Assembly: GCA_020912385.1 (NCBI GenBank)
Contig: CP087207.1
Span: 2,294,001 to 2,358,000, forward strand
Length of the DNA: 64,000 nucleotides
From: Neofusicoccum parvum
Lineage: Eukaryota > Ascomycota > Dothideomycetes > Botryosphaeriales > Botryosphaeriaceae
Direction of reading: 5' to 3'
Shown here: positions 34,830-46,969 of the stretch, piece after piece
How the letters are laid out: each line of letters starts with the position of its first letter
Position numbering within the stretch: position 1 is the stretch's first letter
Translations under genes and position numbers: made by a program
Notes under the pieces: model-generated
Databases searched by the model: none
Told to the model about the DNA's origin: nothing
What the model saw: the letters and a program-made list of their open reading frames with translations, nothing else

Positions 34830-37800
34830 CTACTTGCCCGGCGTGTACTCCGCGATCACGCTCTTCGGCTCGACATACACGCCAAGCGGCTTATACTCCA
34901 AATCGTAGCCGAACGCTTTGGGCCCTCCAATCTTGATTCCCATTTCGGTGCTGGTCCACTGCGGGCTGGCCGTGATGCCAAGCACCGTGACGCGGAGCCC
35001 ATACCTGAACTCGGGGACTCCCAGCGCCCTCCCGGACCCCGTGTCCAGCACCGCGATCAGGTCTGGCACCGTGCAGACCATGCTCTTCTCGCCTCCTTCC
35101 GTCGTGTGTTCCGCGTAAAGATTCTCGTTCTTGAACGGGATCTTGAGCGTTCCGCCGCTAGCCACGGCCGGCATGGCGTCCTTTGCGCCCTCGTCCTCCT
35201 CGTCTGCCGGCATGCTGGCGATGGTGATCTCGCCGTACGAGTGGCCCTTGAACAGCCGCCGCTCCACCGCGATGATCTTGCCGCGGAACAGGATGCGAGC
35301 CGTGGCTTCTCCACCCACCTCGTGCACGATTGATTCGCACACCTTGGACAGAGTGTTGCTGGCTTCGCTGCGCGCAATGCACCGCCCGATGCGCCACGCG
35401 AGCGAGTACGTGTTGATCACGCTAAACTTGCGCACTGTGAACGATCAGTATATCGACAAGCCGAGTGCTTCACGCCTATCTCAGTCGTACCTATTCCGGC
35501 AGTCGTCGGTGCTCCCGCTTTTCCCACACGGGAGCCCATCTCGGCGCATGACGCACGGAGAGCCCGGTCAACAATCTCATCCGTCGAGGCTCTTGTCATG
35601 ATGATCGTCTTACCGTCACCAGAGTCAATAGCGCAAGGGATGAGGGACCCGGGCTGATGCACGGCAATTGTTGTCTGCCAGTACGTTGGGTAAGCCCGGC
35701 CCATGAAATCGGCATCTGGAGCCGTCAGTATTACGTCGATCAGACTATACATGTATCAAAGCGCCTTACCGATAGTTGGCCGGTTGAAATACTTCGAACT
35801 CCCGACTAAAAGAGGCTCCAATCCGTTCGCACCTCCAATCTCAAGACCGATCACGGCATCGAATGAGTCGTGTTTCAGATACTCCATGAGCGCCTTGAAT
35901 GCGTCCACAGTCTCCGTGGCGTTGAGCCGCTCAACGGAAACTGCCGGAGATCCCATATGCCCGCCCCAATAAACACAGGCATCTTCAGGCAGCACTGCTG
36001 CGTCCACGATCTTGAGGGTGTATCCTTCCCGAAGCTGGTCCCGCAGCTGGATTCTCGTGGCCGCCGGAGAACCCCCGCCTGCGCAGCCTAGCACGTAGCA
36101 ACCCTCCGCCAACCAATTGACGTCCGTCTCGGTAAGGGTCCACTCGGCTATGCCTGTATCTGGGTTCGTCTTGACATCTGGCTTGTAGGTGAAGGGGTCA
36201 ACAGGTGCCTCCTCTAAAATCTTCTCGCCGTAATCTTTGCTCTGCTCTACTTCCTCTTCCCCAAAGTCATCCTTCTCTTCCAGTGGTGCAGGTTGCCGTG
36301 CAATGTCCAGCTCACCAACAGCCTTGACAACAGTACGCAGCTTGTTCGCAACATATGAGACTGGAAGGGAGTCAATCTCGGTGATTGTGACCGTCTCTGG
36401 AATAGCACCAGCTTCTGTCGCCCTGCTGATGGCAATATCCTTGGCCCGCTGGATAGCTTCTTGCTGCGTTTGGTGTTCTGTGCTCTGCACGAGATCGACC
36501 ACTCCACCCACTTTACTGACCGCGGCACCTACAGCACTAATGCAAAGTCAGCAACCCACTTTCTAAAGAGCCAGATAAACTCACTTTGCAACGTCATGGA
36601 AAGGTGGGCATATTATTTTCGATGCACCCTTCAAAGTCTCTGGCGCAACAACGGATCCGCCACCCACAAGCAGCACGGGCAATGGGTCTGGAGAAGTCTT
36701 GCACAAATCAATGACGCCCTCCAACATAGCCTTTATGCGGTCCTGGGCTTTCACCACAAGCTCTGGGCTGACATCGCTGATTTTTGAGACATCTCCGATG
36801 ACTGCTTTCTTTGCTGCCACCGCAATATCTGTTGCCGTCAACTTGCTGCCGCCGAAGACTTTGGCCTCGGTCGTAAGGTAGTGGCCAACTGAATCCGGGC
36901 CAACGGTGACCTTGCCGCCTGTCGCCTCCCTGACAATTGAGCCACCTCCAAGGCCAATGGAATGCAGGAACGGCATGCTGTAGTTAACCTTCACGCCAGC
37001 CACAGTAACAAACGCGGATGCCTGTCTCGGGAATCCGGATTGCAGCAGTACGCCGGCATCCGAAGTCGTGCCTCCAATGTCAACCACAACCGCTGACGTT
37101 CCGTGAAGAGACTTTCCAGCAAGGTAAGCCGCGCCACGCATGGAGTTTGTGGCACCAGACGAGAAGGTCCGAATGGGCATGCGAGCAGCAGATGCTGCAT
37201 CTATCAAAGTGCCGTCGTTTTGGGTGATGTACAGGCCACACTTGAGGTTGAGCCTGCTCATAGCCTCACGGAAGCCACGAACAGTCCTGCGTCCATACTT
37301 AAGAATCGACGCATTCAATATTGCCGCGTTCTCGCGCTCCAGGAAGCCGATGTTGCTGACCTCGTGCGAGCAGACAACGTCAATTCCAGGAATCTCACGC
37401 AGGATGATATCGCGGACACGCTTCTCCTGTTGGAACTCCTCGTCAATGGGCGAGAAGATGCCGGCGACGACGACGGCCGAGAGCCCGTGCTCCCGTATCA
37501 CGGCGCACTCGCGCACGACCTGCTCCTCGACGATGGGCGCCTCCTCGGCGCCGTCGATGTGCAGGCCACCGTCAACGTAGCCGATGTAGCTCTTGATCAG
37601 GCGCGTTAGGCCGGCGGGGAACTCGCTGAACGGCGGGATCTGACGCAGGAAGGACTTGGAGAGCCGGAGCACGCCGACCTTGCGCAGGCGGCGAGCGTCC
37701 TGCTCGATGACGGCGTTGATGAAGTGCGTTGTGCCGATGGTGACGCAGGCGATGCTGTCCAGCGGCACGCCGGCCGCTTTGATGACGGTGCCGACGGCGG

Positions 37801-38071
37801 TCTCGATGCCGGAGGTGACATCGGGAGTGGTGGGCGTCTTGAAGTGCGCGATCACGCCGCGGTTTTCTTCATGCTGCGCGGAGAAATCGAGGGCGACGGC
37901 GTCGGTGTTGGTGCCTGGCGTAGGTCAGTCGAAGCTCTTATTCATCCTTTCCCTCTCGAAGTTTGCTTTTGCCAAATTCTTGCTTCCTTTCAAACATGAC
38001 CCTTCGCTTTTCTACGCACCTCCGACGTCCACGCCTATGCGGATGTTCTTTGTTGGTGTAATGCTGCCCAT
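34830..38071 (-). CDS. hydantoinase/oxoprolinase (HyuA-type) fused to DUF917 domain
   Basis: Five exons, 38071-38020, 37914-36585, 36536-35770, 35715-35491 and 35434-34830, join in phase to 992 aa. The N-terminal half is a hydantoinase A/oxoprolinase: GVDVGGTNTDAVALD actin-like phosphate loop near residues 14-28, TIGTTHFINA, the central DIGGTTSDAG loop and GLGGGSIVREATG; these enzymes open five-membered cyclic imides with ATP. From about residue 599 (DVNWLAEGCYVLGCAGGGSP to PLGVYVEP) comes a DUF917 domain, the fold assigned to S-methyl-thiohydantoin desulfurase. The MGSITPTKNIRIGVDVG first exon restores the expected N-terminus. Divergent from the NCS1 permease, which points to uptake and breakdown of a hydantoin-like compound. 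Exact substrate unknown. Confidence 0.93.
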
Positions 38072-39122
38072 CTTGGCTCCTCAGCTCGTCCAGGCCAGTC
38101 AAGCTACGTTCACAAAGAGCCAGACGATATCCGAACGGCTTTACGGGGGACCGGCAGAGCTTATATTGCTCACTGGCCGTCGGCAGAAGTATGAGGATGT
38201 GCTCGTCCGGCCTTCCAGGCAATTATGTCACGGCAAGAACAGTGTTGCCCTATCACGAGCGCTATCGGCATCGGCGCGCAGGCTTGTGCCGCGGGGTACT
38301 GGCAGCAACAGCTTCATCCCACCTTCGCGCAGTCACGTTTTCCCACTCGGATTGGCGAAGGCCCGAAGCGGCCGGCAAGTTGGCAGGTCCAAGCAGCGAA
38401 GAATGTCGTGCTTCGAAAAGGTGCGGAGCGCGGTGGTTCGGCCGGCCGGCCGGCTGTGATGGCGCAAATGCCGAGCGTCCTTATCGCCACAAGCAGAGCG
38501 GACGGGACAGGGAAGCCAGCGCAGGAAAATAGTACTTCCCGGCCGCTATCAGACCAGCTCCAGCGATAGGGCCCCGAGGGCGGTGGGCGGCCGCGCCTCC
38601 GACCAACCACGCACCTTCGGCCGTGACGATCTCCGCTCTCAACCTCGTCCGTTGCTGCTCACCCTCCGTCTTAGCACGACGCCCCCTTCGAGCTACTTTC
38701 GAGTCAGACAGAGACGAGACAATGCAACATTGGCCACCAGCTGCCGCGCCGGCACTTTGCGGTGCTTTCACGCTTGATAAACGGGATCCCGGGTTTGGCA
38801 TGCTAAGGCCCTGCGTGATAACCGGAGCGCCGGGAGATATGCGTCGGGAGATAAATGCCACGAGGCTGTGATATGTAGCAGATGCCGTTCCCCAGGTTTG
38901 GCGTCCTTGCGGTGCCCCGCTCTCTGGTCTGATCTTCTCGCTTCCAATTCATCCTTCCCATCCTGCTGGGACTGCTGCTGCAAGCTTCACGCATCCACCG
39001 CCGTCTCGGTTGACTCTCTTGTCTCCCTTGCACACGCGTGAGCGTGCTGCTACATCCACCCATTGCCCTTTCTTGTCTACCGTGTGCCTGCCATCGCGAC
39101 AGAAACAGAAGCAACAGCAACC
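38072..39122. promoter_or_regulatory. shared upstream region of hydantoinase and NCS1 permease genes
   Basis: 1,051 bp between divergent start codons. Short frames only. A likely site for common regulation, though I could not pick out a duplicated operator or a clear TATA box. The last 100 bp before the permease ATG are pyrimidine- and CA-rich, as in fungal leaders. Confidence 0.45.
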
Positions 39123-40989
39123 ATGCGGCCCGCCTCGGTGCTCCAACGGCTGCAAGTGCCCTCGTCCTCCCAGACGGTGCACAACCGCTGGATCAACGAC
39201 GACATCCGGCCGCTGCCGCCGCATCGCCGCCGCTGGGACCGCGCGGCCTTCATTTCCTTCTGGGCCATCAACCAGATCTGCCTGTCCAACTGGCAGCTGG
39301 GGTCGTCGCTCGTCGCCATCGGGCTGTCGGTATGGCAGACCATGATCGCCGTCATCGTTGGTAAGATTATCGTTGCGCTGGTGGCCGTATTCAACGGGTA
39401 TGTTGGCGCCGACTGGCACATCGGGTTCCCGGTCGTGTCGCGGTACGTGTGGGGCGTGTATGGGGGGTACGTCATGCTAGTGCAGAGGATCGTGTTGAGC
39501 TTGGTGTGGTTTGCTGTGCAGAGGTGTGTTGGTTCCCCCCGCGTCTTGCTTTTCAGAATGGGTAATCGCTTGGTTCTGAAAGAGCATGGAGACGAATGCA
39601 TACGGGATCTATGCCTGTGACTGACTCTTCCCTTTTCCGTCAACGCCAGCTGGACTGGCGGTCTCTGCGTCCAGGCCATCCTGTCGTCCATCTTCTCTGG
39701 CTATCAGCACATGCCGAACCGCTTCCCGGCGTCGGCCAACATGGACACGCGGCAGTTCGTCGGGTGGGTCATCTTCAATGTGCTGATGATACCCATCCTG
39801 TACATCCGGCCCGAGCGCGTCCAGAGCTGGGTGCTCTGGTTCAACGTCATCTCCGTCGTGACCCTCGTCGCCATCATGATCTGGGGGCTCGCCGCCGTGG
39901 GTGGTGGAGGCCCGCTGCTGTCGAGCTCCGCCGAGGTGCGGACGAGCAGTGAGCTAGGCTGGGGCATTGTATCCGGCGTGAGTACCGTGATTGGGAACAT
40001 AGCTGTTGGTGAGTGGCCACTTAATCCCTGAGCTCCCATCCACAAGCGCCCCCTGACCACGCACCCCCTCAGGCCTCTCCAACCAAATGGACTACTCCCG
40101 CTTCGCCCGCCACCCGGGTGACCAAGTCTTCGGCCAGTATTTTTCCATCATGTTCTTCGGCACCATCATGCCGCTCTTCGGCTGCCTGAGCTCCAGCGCC
40201 ACGCTCGGCCTCTACGGCACCGCCTACTGGAACCCGCCCGACCTCGTCCAGCGCTGGCTCGACGACTCGTACACGCCCGGCACGCGGGCGGCCGCTTTCT
40301 TCGCGGGGTGCGGGCTGGTGGTGTGCCAGATCGCCATCAACGTGGTCGACAACGCGTACAGCGCGGGCATGGACGCGGCCGGCCTCCTCCCGGCGTACCT
40401 CAACATCCGGCGCGGCGCGTACGTCGGGCTGGTGCTGTCGATCGCGCTGTGCCCGTGGGAGCTGCTGAGCTCGGCCGCGACCTTCATCAGCGTGCTCTCG
40501 GCCTACTCGGTCTTCCTGGGCCCCATGGTCGGCATCCAGATCTGCGACTACTGGCTCGTCCGCCGCCGCCGCGTCAAGCTGTCCGACCTCTACCACGCCG
40601 GCCCGAGCGGCATCTACTACTTCGTCCGCGGCGTCAACTGGCGCGCCTTCGTCGCCTGGGTCGTCGGCTGGGCCCCCCAGCTGCCCGGCTTCGTGCACGC
40701 CGTCAACGAGGAGATAAGCGTGCCGGCCGGCTGCACGCACCTGTATCAGCTGGCCTTCCCGCTGGGGTTCGCCATCAGCTTCGCCGTGTTTTGGGGGCTG
40801 AACCGGATCAGTCCGCCGGAGGGGCTGGGAGAGGTGGATCCGGTGGATTATTTCGGCACCTTCTCGCCGGAGGAGGCGGCCAAGTTTGGGGTGAGGGTGG
40901 AGGATGAGGGGGCGGTGGAGGTGGTGGAGGGCGTGGATGCGGGGGTGGATAAAAGCGAGGCGGAAGAGGAGGGCTGGAAGGGGAAGTGA
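39123..40989 (+). CDS. NCS1-family purine/pyrimidine-type permease
   Basis: Exons 39123-39523, 39650-40008 and 40073-40989 join in phase (558 aa). NCS1 proteins import nucleobases, allantoin, hydantoins or related vitamins across the plasma membrane with protons or sodium. Visible marks: NRWINDDIRPLPPHRRRW before TM1 (the Fur-type N-terminal motif), NQICLSNWQLGSSLVAIGL in TM1, about twelve hydrophobic segments, SNQMDYSRFARHPGDQ between TM5 and TM6, and GPMVGIQICDYWLVRRRRVK near TM10, followed by SGIYYFVRGVNWRAFVAWVVG. The sequence is closer to Fur (uracil/allantoin) than Fcy members. Its position next to the hydantoinase suggests a hydantoin, allantoin or similar ring as substrate; this is inference. 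Cytoplasmic tail acidic. Confidence 0.92.
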
Positions 40990-41769
40990 AGAGGTGGGCG
41001 AAGGCGGTGTGAGGTTGGTGTTGCTTAGGGCTGGAACACGGTTGGAAAGGGGAGGGAGAGTGAGAAGGATTCGTTTAGTATTGGTTTCCGGGAAATTCTT
41101 GACTTACAAACTTATGGATTTTAACGCTCTTAAGGTGCGGTGGGACCACTCCATTAAACATCATGCTCATGGATCCGCTTAATAGTATGTTTCTACCACA
41201 GCAGGCCTTCTTGCACCCAGAGCTCCTTGTGAAGGGCTTTTGCCATGACGAGATGTCCCACGATGAGAGCATCAGATTTAATACTTCGTTTCAGAGTGTC
41301 TCCTGGGCTTACTGAGCTTCCGCATAGCGTCTGGGCAAGAAGGTACATAGGAACTTGGAGTTGTCTTCAAGAACAAGGCAATCGTACTGCTGTACTTCAC
41401 CGAGTCTTGCGTGTGCGTATCCTCGGTTTCTTCTGGCCCTCATTCCACCACCTGGTGGCCTGTCCTGACCTGTACTTGACGCCTTGTCTCCATTCTATTG
41501 CTTATTCCGAAGCCTTTTTCATCCAAATATCCCGCCTCTTCATTTCATCTTCTTAATCTCCCTTTTTCTAGCACTCTACCCAATAGTGAGCCTCTCCAAA
41601 ATGCCCAGTCCCAGTCTGTAGTGCCTTCGGGATCAAGAGTTTCTTCTCCACATACATGAGTGACGTTCATTCTGTCAACCAAGCACGGATAGAGATGAGG
41701 TATGTCTCCGGATCGTGACATAGCTGAAGATTTAAATCTCTCAAACTTGCCGCCTTAGTCTTAGGAAGT
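40990..41769. other. intergenic, no gene seen
   Basis: The permease 3' region and T-rich spacer; only short unsupported frames. Confidence 0.35.
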
Positions 41770-42142
41770 TTACGGTGCTTCGTCAAGCTGTTTTGTGACA
41801 ACGCATATCATCCAGTCCTGAGGGGGGCAGCCATGCACCAGAATGTGAATGGAGCCCATCGTGGAGCGTAACTGGACGTACAAGCATGATTCGGCTTGCT
41901 CCGTAGTAAATTAGCGCTAGCTCCTCAACCATGCGGCAAGGTACGCCGGCGCCTCCCAGCATCTGGAATATTTCTCCTATCTCTTCCACCCCATGCGTCT
42001 GTGGCTGTCGATCTTCAGGATACTCGGCCACTGATACATCCTCTAACATTGGTTTGAAGAGTTTGAGGCTAGGCTCCCTTGTTAAAGGCTCAGTGCGCAT
42101 TTCGTTGGTGAAAACGACCCACGGACCGGTCTGCGGGGGCAA
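41770..42142 (-). pseudogene. truncated fragment of a fungal nucleotidyltransferase-like family
   Basis: Exons 42142-41882 and 41817-41770 (64-nt intron, GTACGT...CCCTCAG) give 102 aa. The segment EIFQMLGGAGVPCRMVEELALIYYGASRIML followed across the intron by DWMICVVTKQLDEAP resembles a block I remember from many fungal hypothetical proteins (ALIYYGA...DWEICVPT...L), possibly nucleotidyltransferase-like. Full members run well over 200 aa; here the frame stops (TAA at 41770-41772) right after that block. The N-terminus also lacks a convincing start context. I call it a truncated relic, although a short intact gene cannot be excluded. Confidence 0.45.
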
Positions 42143-45100
42143 TGCTCGTCATCCGTTGACCCTTCCGGCTCCCCAAGCCTTTCTTCTTCTTCCTACAAGG
42201 GTGAGCTCCTATTAGCATACCTGCTTCTTTCTGGAGTCTCGGAGCTCATGCTGCTGTTGTGATTGTGGATGTCGGTGAAAAGCAGATTAAGGGCGCTGGT
42301 CAAATATGGCCTTCCAGCGCCGCAATTACCACGTGATTCTTGAAGGGCAATACGCCAAGTGAATAATCACAACTGGGTCACAGCTTCAGCTCACAGGTTT
42401 AGTGTTTAGCATTTGGAGCATTGGCACTGGGCTTCGCGAAATGAACGTCTGGCCAAAGCGATTCAAAGAGTCCCATCATTCTGGAGCACTTCCAGAAGCC
42501 GTTTTGCGGAGAATAAGCATTCCGAGACATCATGGTCGACAACGCAATCCTGTACACTCTTCCGTAAATACTACCATCTGAGAATCAAGCTCAACGACGT
42601 AGAGCGTAGAACAGGGATGGGTTTGGTATTCCAACACAAATTCCCATCCGGGCGATTAGTCCAACCACCCATGTGTGAAGTCCTTATTACATCATTTCAC
42701 GAGCCAATCACTTTCCTGCAACAGAAGATTAGCGAAATTGTTCGTTCCTCTTGGATGACCGGTTTACTCGGCATCCCAGGAAATAAAAACGGAACACGCG
42801 TGCAAAGCCGTCAAGAAGGCAGCAAGGAGCGCAGTCAACACCGCCGTCAATGCCGCAGTCAACGCCGCAGTCAATGCCGCAGTCAACACCGCAATCAGCA
42901 GCAGGCAGCAACCCAGCCGCTCCGCTCGACAATCACCGCCCATCTCAGCAGACCGGTCAGTGACAACCCAGACTCAACAACACTCCCGACACCGCCTCGC
43001 CGCTCCCCACAGCACCCATGCGCAAGCAGCGCGGCGCAGCCCGCAGCCTCGCGCTCCGGGCCGCCAGCCTCGCGCCCGCCCATCCAAGGACGCCCGTCTC
43101 GGCACCCCGGACACCACCCGGCAGAGCCGCATCCAATAATAAACGAATCAGGGGCGGTGGGCAGGGCGAAGGGGCGCAAGGGCTCGCGCCCCACCGTGAC
43201 TCACCGGCCGCGCAGGCTGAGGCCGCTCTCAACACCGCGATTGCGCATGCGCGCACGCGCGCGGACGCGCACGCAACGCCCTGCAGTGAAGATGGCGGGG
43301 CCGCACGCGGAAGGCAGGAAAAAAAAAAACAAAAGAAGGCGCAGGTGCGCGGGAGCACAGGCAACGGCCGGCACGCGTGAGATGAAGGGGAAAAGGGGCG
43401 AGAAAAAGGCAAAAAAAGGCGGAAAAAGCAAGCAGAAGAAAATGACCGGCCCTGCTGTGACTCCAAAAGGGCGAAAATGACGATGCGGTCGGAATTGCCC
43501 TGTCGTGACAGATTGAAGGAGGCGGAGCAGATGGGCTGCTGCTGTGGGTCTGGAATGTGCAGCGCGGCGAGAGTATCCCGACGGACCGGGTTGGCTAGAG
43601 ATGGTCCGGTCCGGTGTGGGAGGACGGGGAGCAGAGCAGCAAGGCGGCGAATGGGGATGTGACTGGGATGGAGTGGACGACGATAGAGCAGCAGTGTTGA
43701 GGCAGTGACGAGCATTCGAAATTGCTATTCCAATGGACACAGCTGTTCTTTATCTGGGGCGTTGGTCACCTGGGATAGGGGCAGTAGTCTGAGGCGCTGT
43801 ACAACGGCGCGATGGACGGGCGCGGGAGACGGCTCGTCGGGGCGAGAGCGGCCCCTGTCGCTCTGTCAACCATGTGTGGCGCAAGGAGCCCGCATTTCCC
43901 CGTAAACGTTCATGCAGGAGCGCCGTGGAGAGGGCTGCGCTGTGCAGTGAGAGCAGCACAGAAGTGCCTCAGGAGACTCTTGCATTGGCCAATGGCGGTC
44001 GAGGGGGTAAAGGCAGTCCCCAAAATACGGCGGATCCGCGCGCCCTATGGACGGGAGTGGCTCGTCTCACACGCAGGCAGATGTCATCTTTCGGGATCCA
44101 GAAATGGGACTGCTCGCAAAGTGGCAAAGCAGTTTGCTTGAAGATCCAAGGGCGATCGGCTGCGCTAATGTCGCGGGTCGGAGCAGCGATAGTGAGGAGC
44201 CTGAGCCTACCAGATCCGGGAATGCGTGAGAGTGCGGAGAAGCACCATTTGATGGACACTGTGTCCGCCACGGCTTGCTGGACGGACCAGCGACGTCGGT
44301 CTTACACGCGTCCGCCCACAGATCCCTGCTGGAGGACTGATGCCCAACGTGCTCCGGATGTGGAAGGCGTGGAGGCCGTGAAGGCAGCTGCAAGGCTGCT
44401 CAAGGCTGCAGAGTATTGAGGTGGGAGAGCTCCACTCCTTGCGCCGCAACAAGCAGCGGAGTGACGGCTGGAGGCTGTGCGCGGTTGCGTTCTGGCGCGG
44501 TTGCGCAGTGCGACCAGTGGGAGATCAACAGCCCCTGCAGCCGGCGCCCTGCTCCTTTGCCCGGGGCAAGGACAGCCCACCGGTGTAGCGATTCTGGCGA
44601 GCGGTGAACGTGCGATGATGTCTGGGCTCCGCTGGTCAACACGGAAGCCACAGTCGCGCCCTGGCAGACCAAGTCGGTACGTACCCGCTGGGCCCGGCAG
44701 CTGCGGCAGGCAGGGTGCAGCCGGCTGCTCGGTTGCCAGCGTCGCACAGCTGGCGTGGTGGCGTCGTTACGTGTGCGCCGGACGCGAGGAGTCGTCCAGG
44801 CTGCACACGTTGCGCCATCTTGCAGCAGTGTCGTGCTGGATGGAGCGATCAAGCGGCGGCGGCCACTGGAAGAGGGCGCCCGCGATGCAGCGCGCTTCCA
44901 GATGCAGCGGGCGCGGTGGTGGCGGCGATGTCATGGCGCCCCCGCCAAGCTCGGACGGCGCCGCAAGCACATCAACTGCGCTGTCTGCATTGTCTGCATG
45001 AACGGAGAGCCATGGCATCGGAGAGATCTGTTTGGCGCGCGCGGCGCGAATCAGGGCGCGGCGACCACGGTGTCACGGCTCTGGACTCGCGGCCGGTGGC

Positions 45101-46969
45101 GGGCGGGCCTCCGCGATTGGCGGCCGGCTCGCCGTGCTGCAGGCTGGGTGGTGGTCACGCTGCATTCCCCTGCCAATCATGCGAACCGCGCCGCGTGGTG
45201 TTCACAGACTCGCATTGCGGCAGGGAAGGCCGGCGCGGGAGAGTCGATCCATTGATTCGCGCTCGGAAGCGAAGCGGCACGCGGGAAATCCGCATTTGCT
45301 GCCCTTGCGAGGCGCTGCCGCAGTTGCGCGCGACGTGGACGGTCTGGACAGTCTGGCTGCTCTGCCCGCCCGCCTCCACGTTGGCCGTGTCGATTGGGCT
45401 CCGCCCTGAGAGAGCCCCGATGCGCCCGTTTCAGCGCGGAATACAGGCTCGCCCGTCAAGCACAGCAAGCTCTGCGTGAAGAACGCGCCCGATGGCCTGA
45501 GAATGACGGTTCCGGTGCTACGTTCGCGGGAGTGCCTGTTGCACAGGCTGTCTGGGGTAGAGCTCCGGCCATCAGCTGACGGTTTAGGAAACGGAGGCAG
45601 GCAGCACGGCGCGCAGCCGTCTGCAGGTCAGCCTGTGATTCGCACGGCGCGGTGTAGCTTATTCTCAGCCCTGCAGGGGCAGCGCGGAGGCACGGGCGAA
45701 GCAGAGCGCGCGGGCCGGCTTCCCCAGCGATCCATCGGGCAGCAACCGTCGAGGCTGCTGCGCGAACGAGTGCGCGCAGAACACGGCTAGAAGCGCTCGC
45801 ATCTTCGAGAGCGATCTCGCCGATGGAGCGCGGCCTGCTGGCAACATCCCGGCGCGCCCTCGAGCACACCGCCAGGACGTACCCGCGCTGCAGCACCGGA
45901 GGTCAGCGCATGCAGCCCTCAGCCGCGGCGGCGCTGCAGCATTGGCGCCCCGGGCGGCCGTTGCGCGCTGTGGCACTAGAAAACGCGCCGGAGTGACGTC
46001 TGGCCCGCCGCGCCCGCTCACGAGATGCGCGGGCGAGAGCGGCACGGGCACGTGGGATGGGCAGGCTAGACGGAGACGAGACGGCAGCTTGCCCAACGCA
46101 GCAAGCGCATCGCGACACGGCCGTGGGTGATGCGCCAACGGCGGCAGCGGGCAGGCTGCTCCCGGGGCGAGCGCAGACTCTGCGCGGCGGCAACGGGGAT
46201 CCCCCTCGGGCGGCCCACCGCGCTCTAGGCCCCGCCGAAGGGCGAGCAGCGAGCAGCGGCGGCCACGACGAGCCGCCCGGCCGCGCTTCGCCCGCCGAGC
46301 TCGCCCTGTTGGGGCGCCGCGACTCGGGCGACGCGCTGGCGGCGAGCGAGATCAGCCGTTCGCTGCGTCGGCCGCCGACAGCAGCGCCCGGGATGTGCGA
46401 GGGAGGGTTACGGCGGCGTGCGGGTGGGTGGGAGGCGCGCTGCGCGGCGCTCGAAGTGGTGCGCGCCAGCCGGCGCTGATTGGGCGCGCGTCGGGCGGAG
46501 GTGGACGATCGAGCCTCTGATCGGAGCAGTCGGCGTGGCTGGGTGCGTCTGCTCGCTCCCCATTTGGCGTCATCCGGAGAGCCCTGCTGAGGCCAAGGCT
46601 GCTGTCACTCCCACCTGGACTCATGCCCGGCCTCCGCGCTTAACCGTGGCTTGCGACCTCCTCCATGAATCGCATCCATCGAACGACCCCCAGCCGACTA
46701 CAATAACACTCCACGCCGCGCCCCCGCGATCATCTGCCGCAGCAACACCACCCAAGACACACCACCCACCAGAGCCCCGCGGCTGACCAGACCCGCTTTC
46801 ACAGGTCTGCGCCTCCTCGGTTCCCAGACATGTTCTTTTCCGTCTGTTAAATATATCCTCGCCGTGTTACATCCAAACACCGCCCTTCCGTCTACACATA
46901 TTGTAATCTTTCAGCCCTCTCCTAGCCTTCCATTCCCCACCCCACCCGGCCTCTCACACCCCCGCAGCC
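42143..46969. other. 4.8-kb region without a supportable gene
   Basis: Moderate GC to 42.8 kb, then a tandem repeat, an A-rich run near 43.32 kb and GC-rich low-complexity DNA to 46.6 kb, where frames overlap on both strands and are Arg/Ala-rich. The last 250 bp (CA- and C-rich) are probably the leader of the next gene. No RNA gene or transposase seen. Confidence 0.4.
42831..42896 (+). repeat. 12-bp tandem repeat CGCAGTCAAYGC
   Basis: About five copies of a 12-bp unit (CGCAGTCAACGC/CGCAGTCAATGC, first ones degenerate). In one frame it reads as repeating Cys-Arg-Ser-Gln, but the surrounding frame has no other support. Confidence 0.75.

Noticed and set aside
42413..43480. 355-codon frame with Arg/Ser/Gln/Cys repeats
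   Set aside because: The repeats come from the 12-bp tandem repeat; the rest is Lys/Arg/Pro-rich spacer with an A-run, not a conserved protein.
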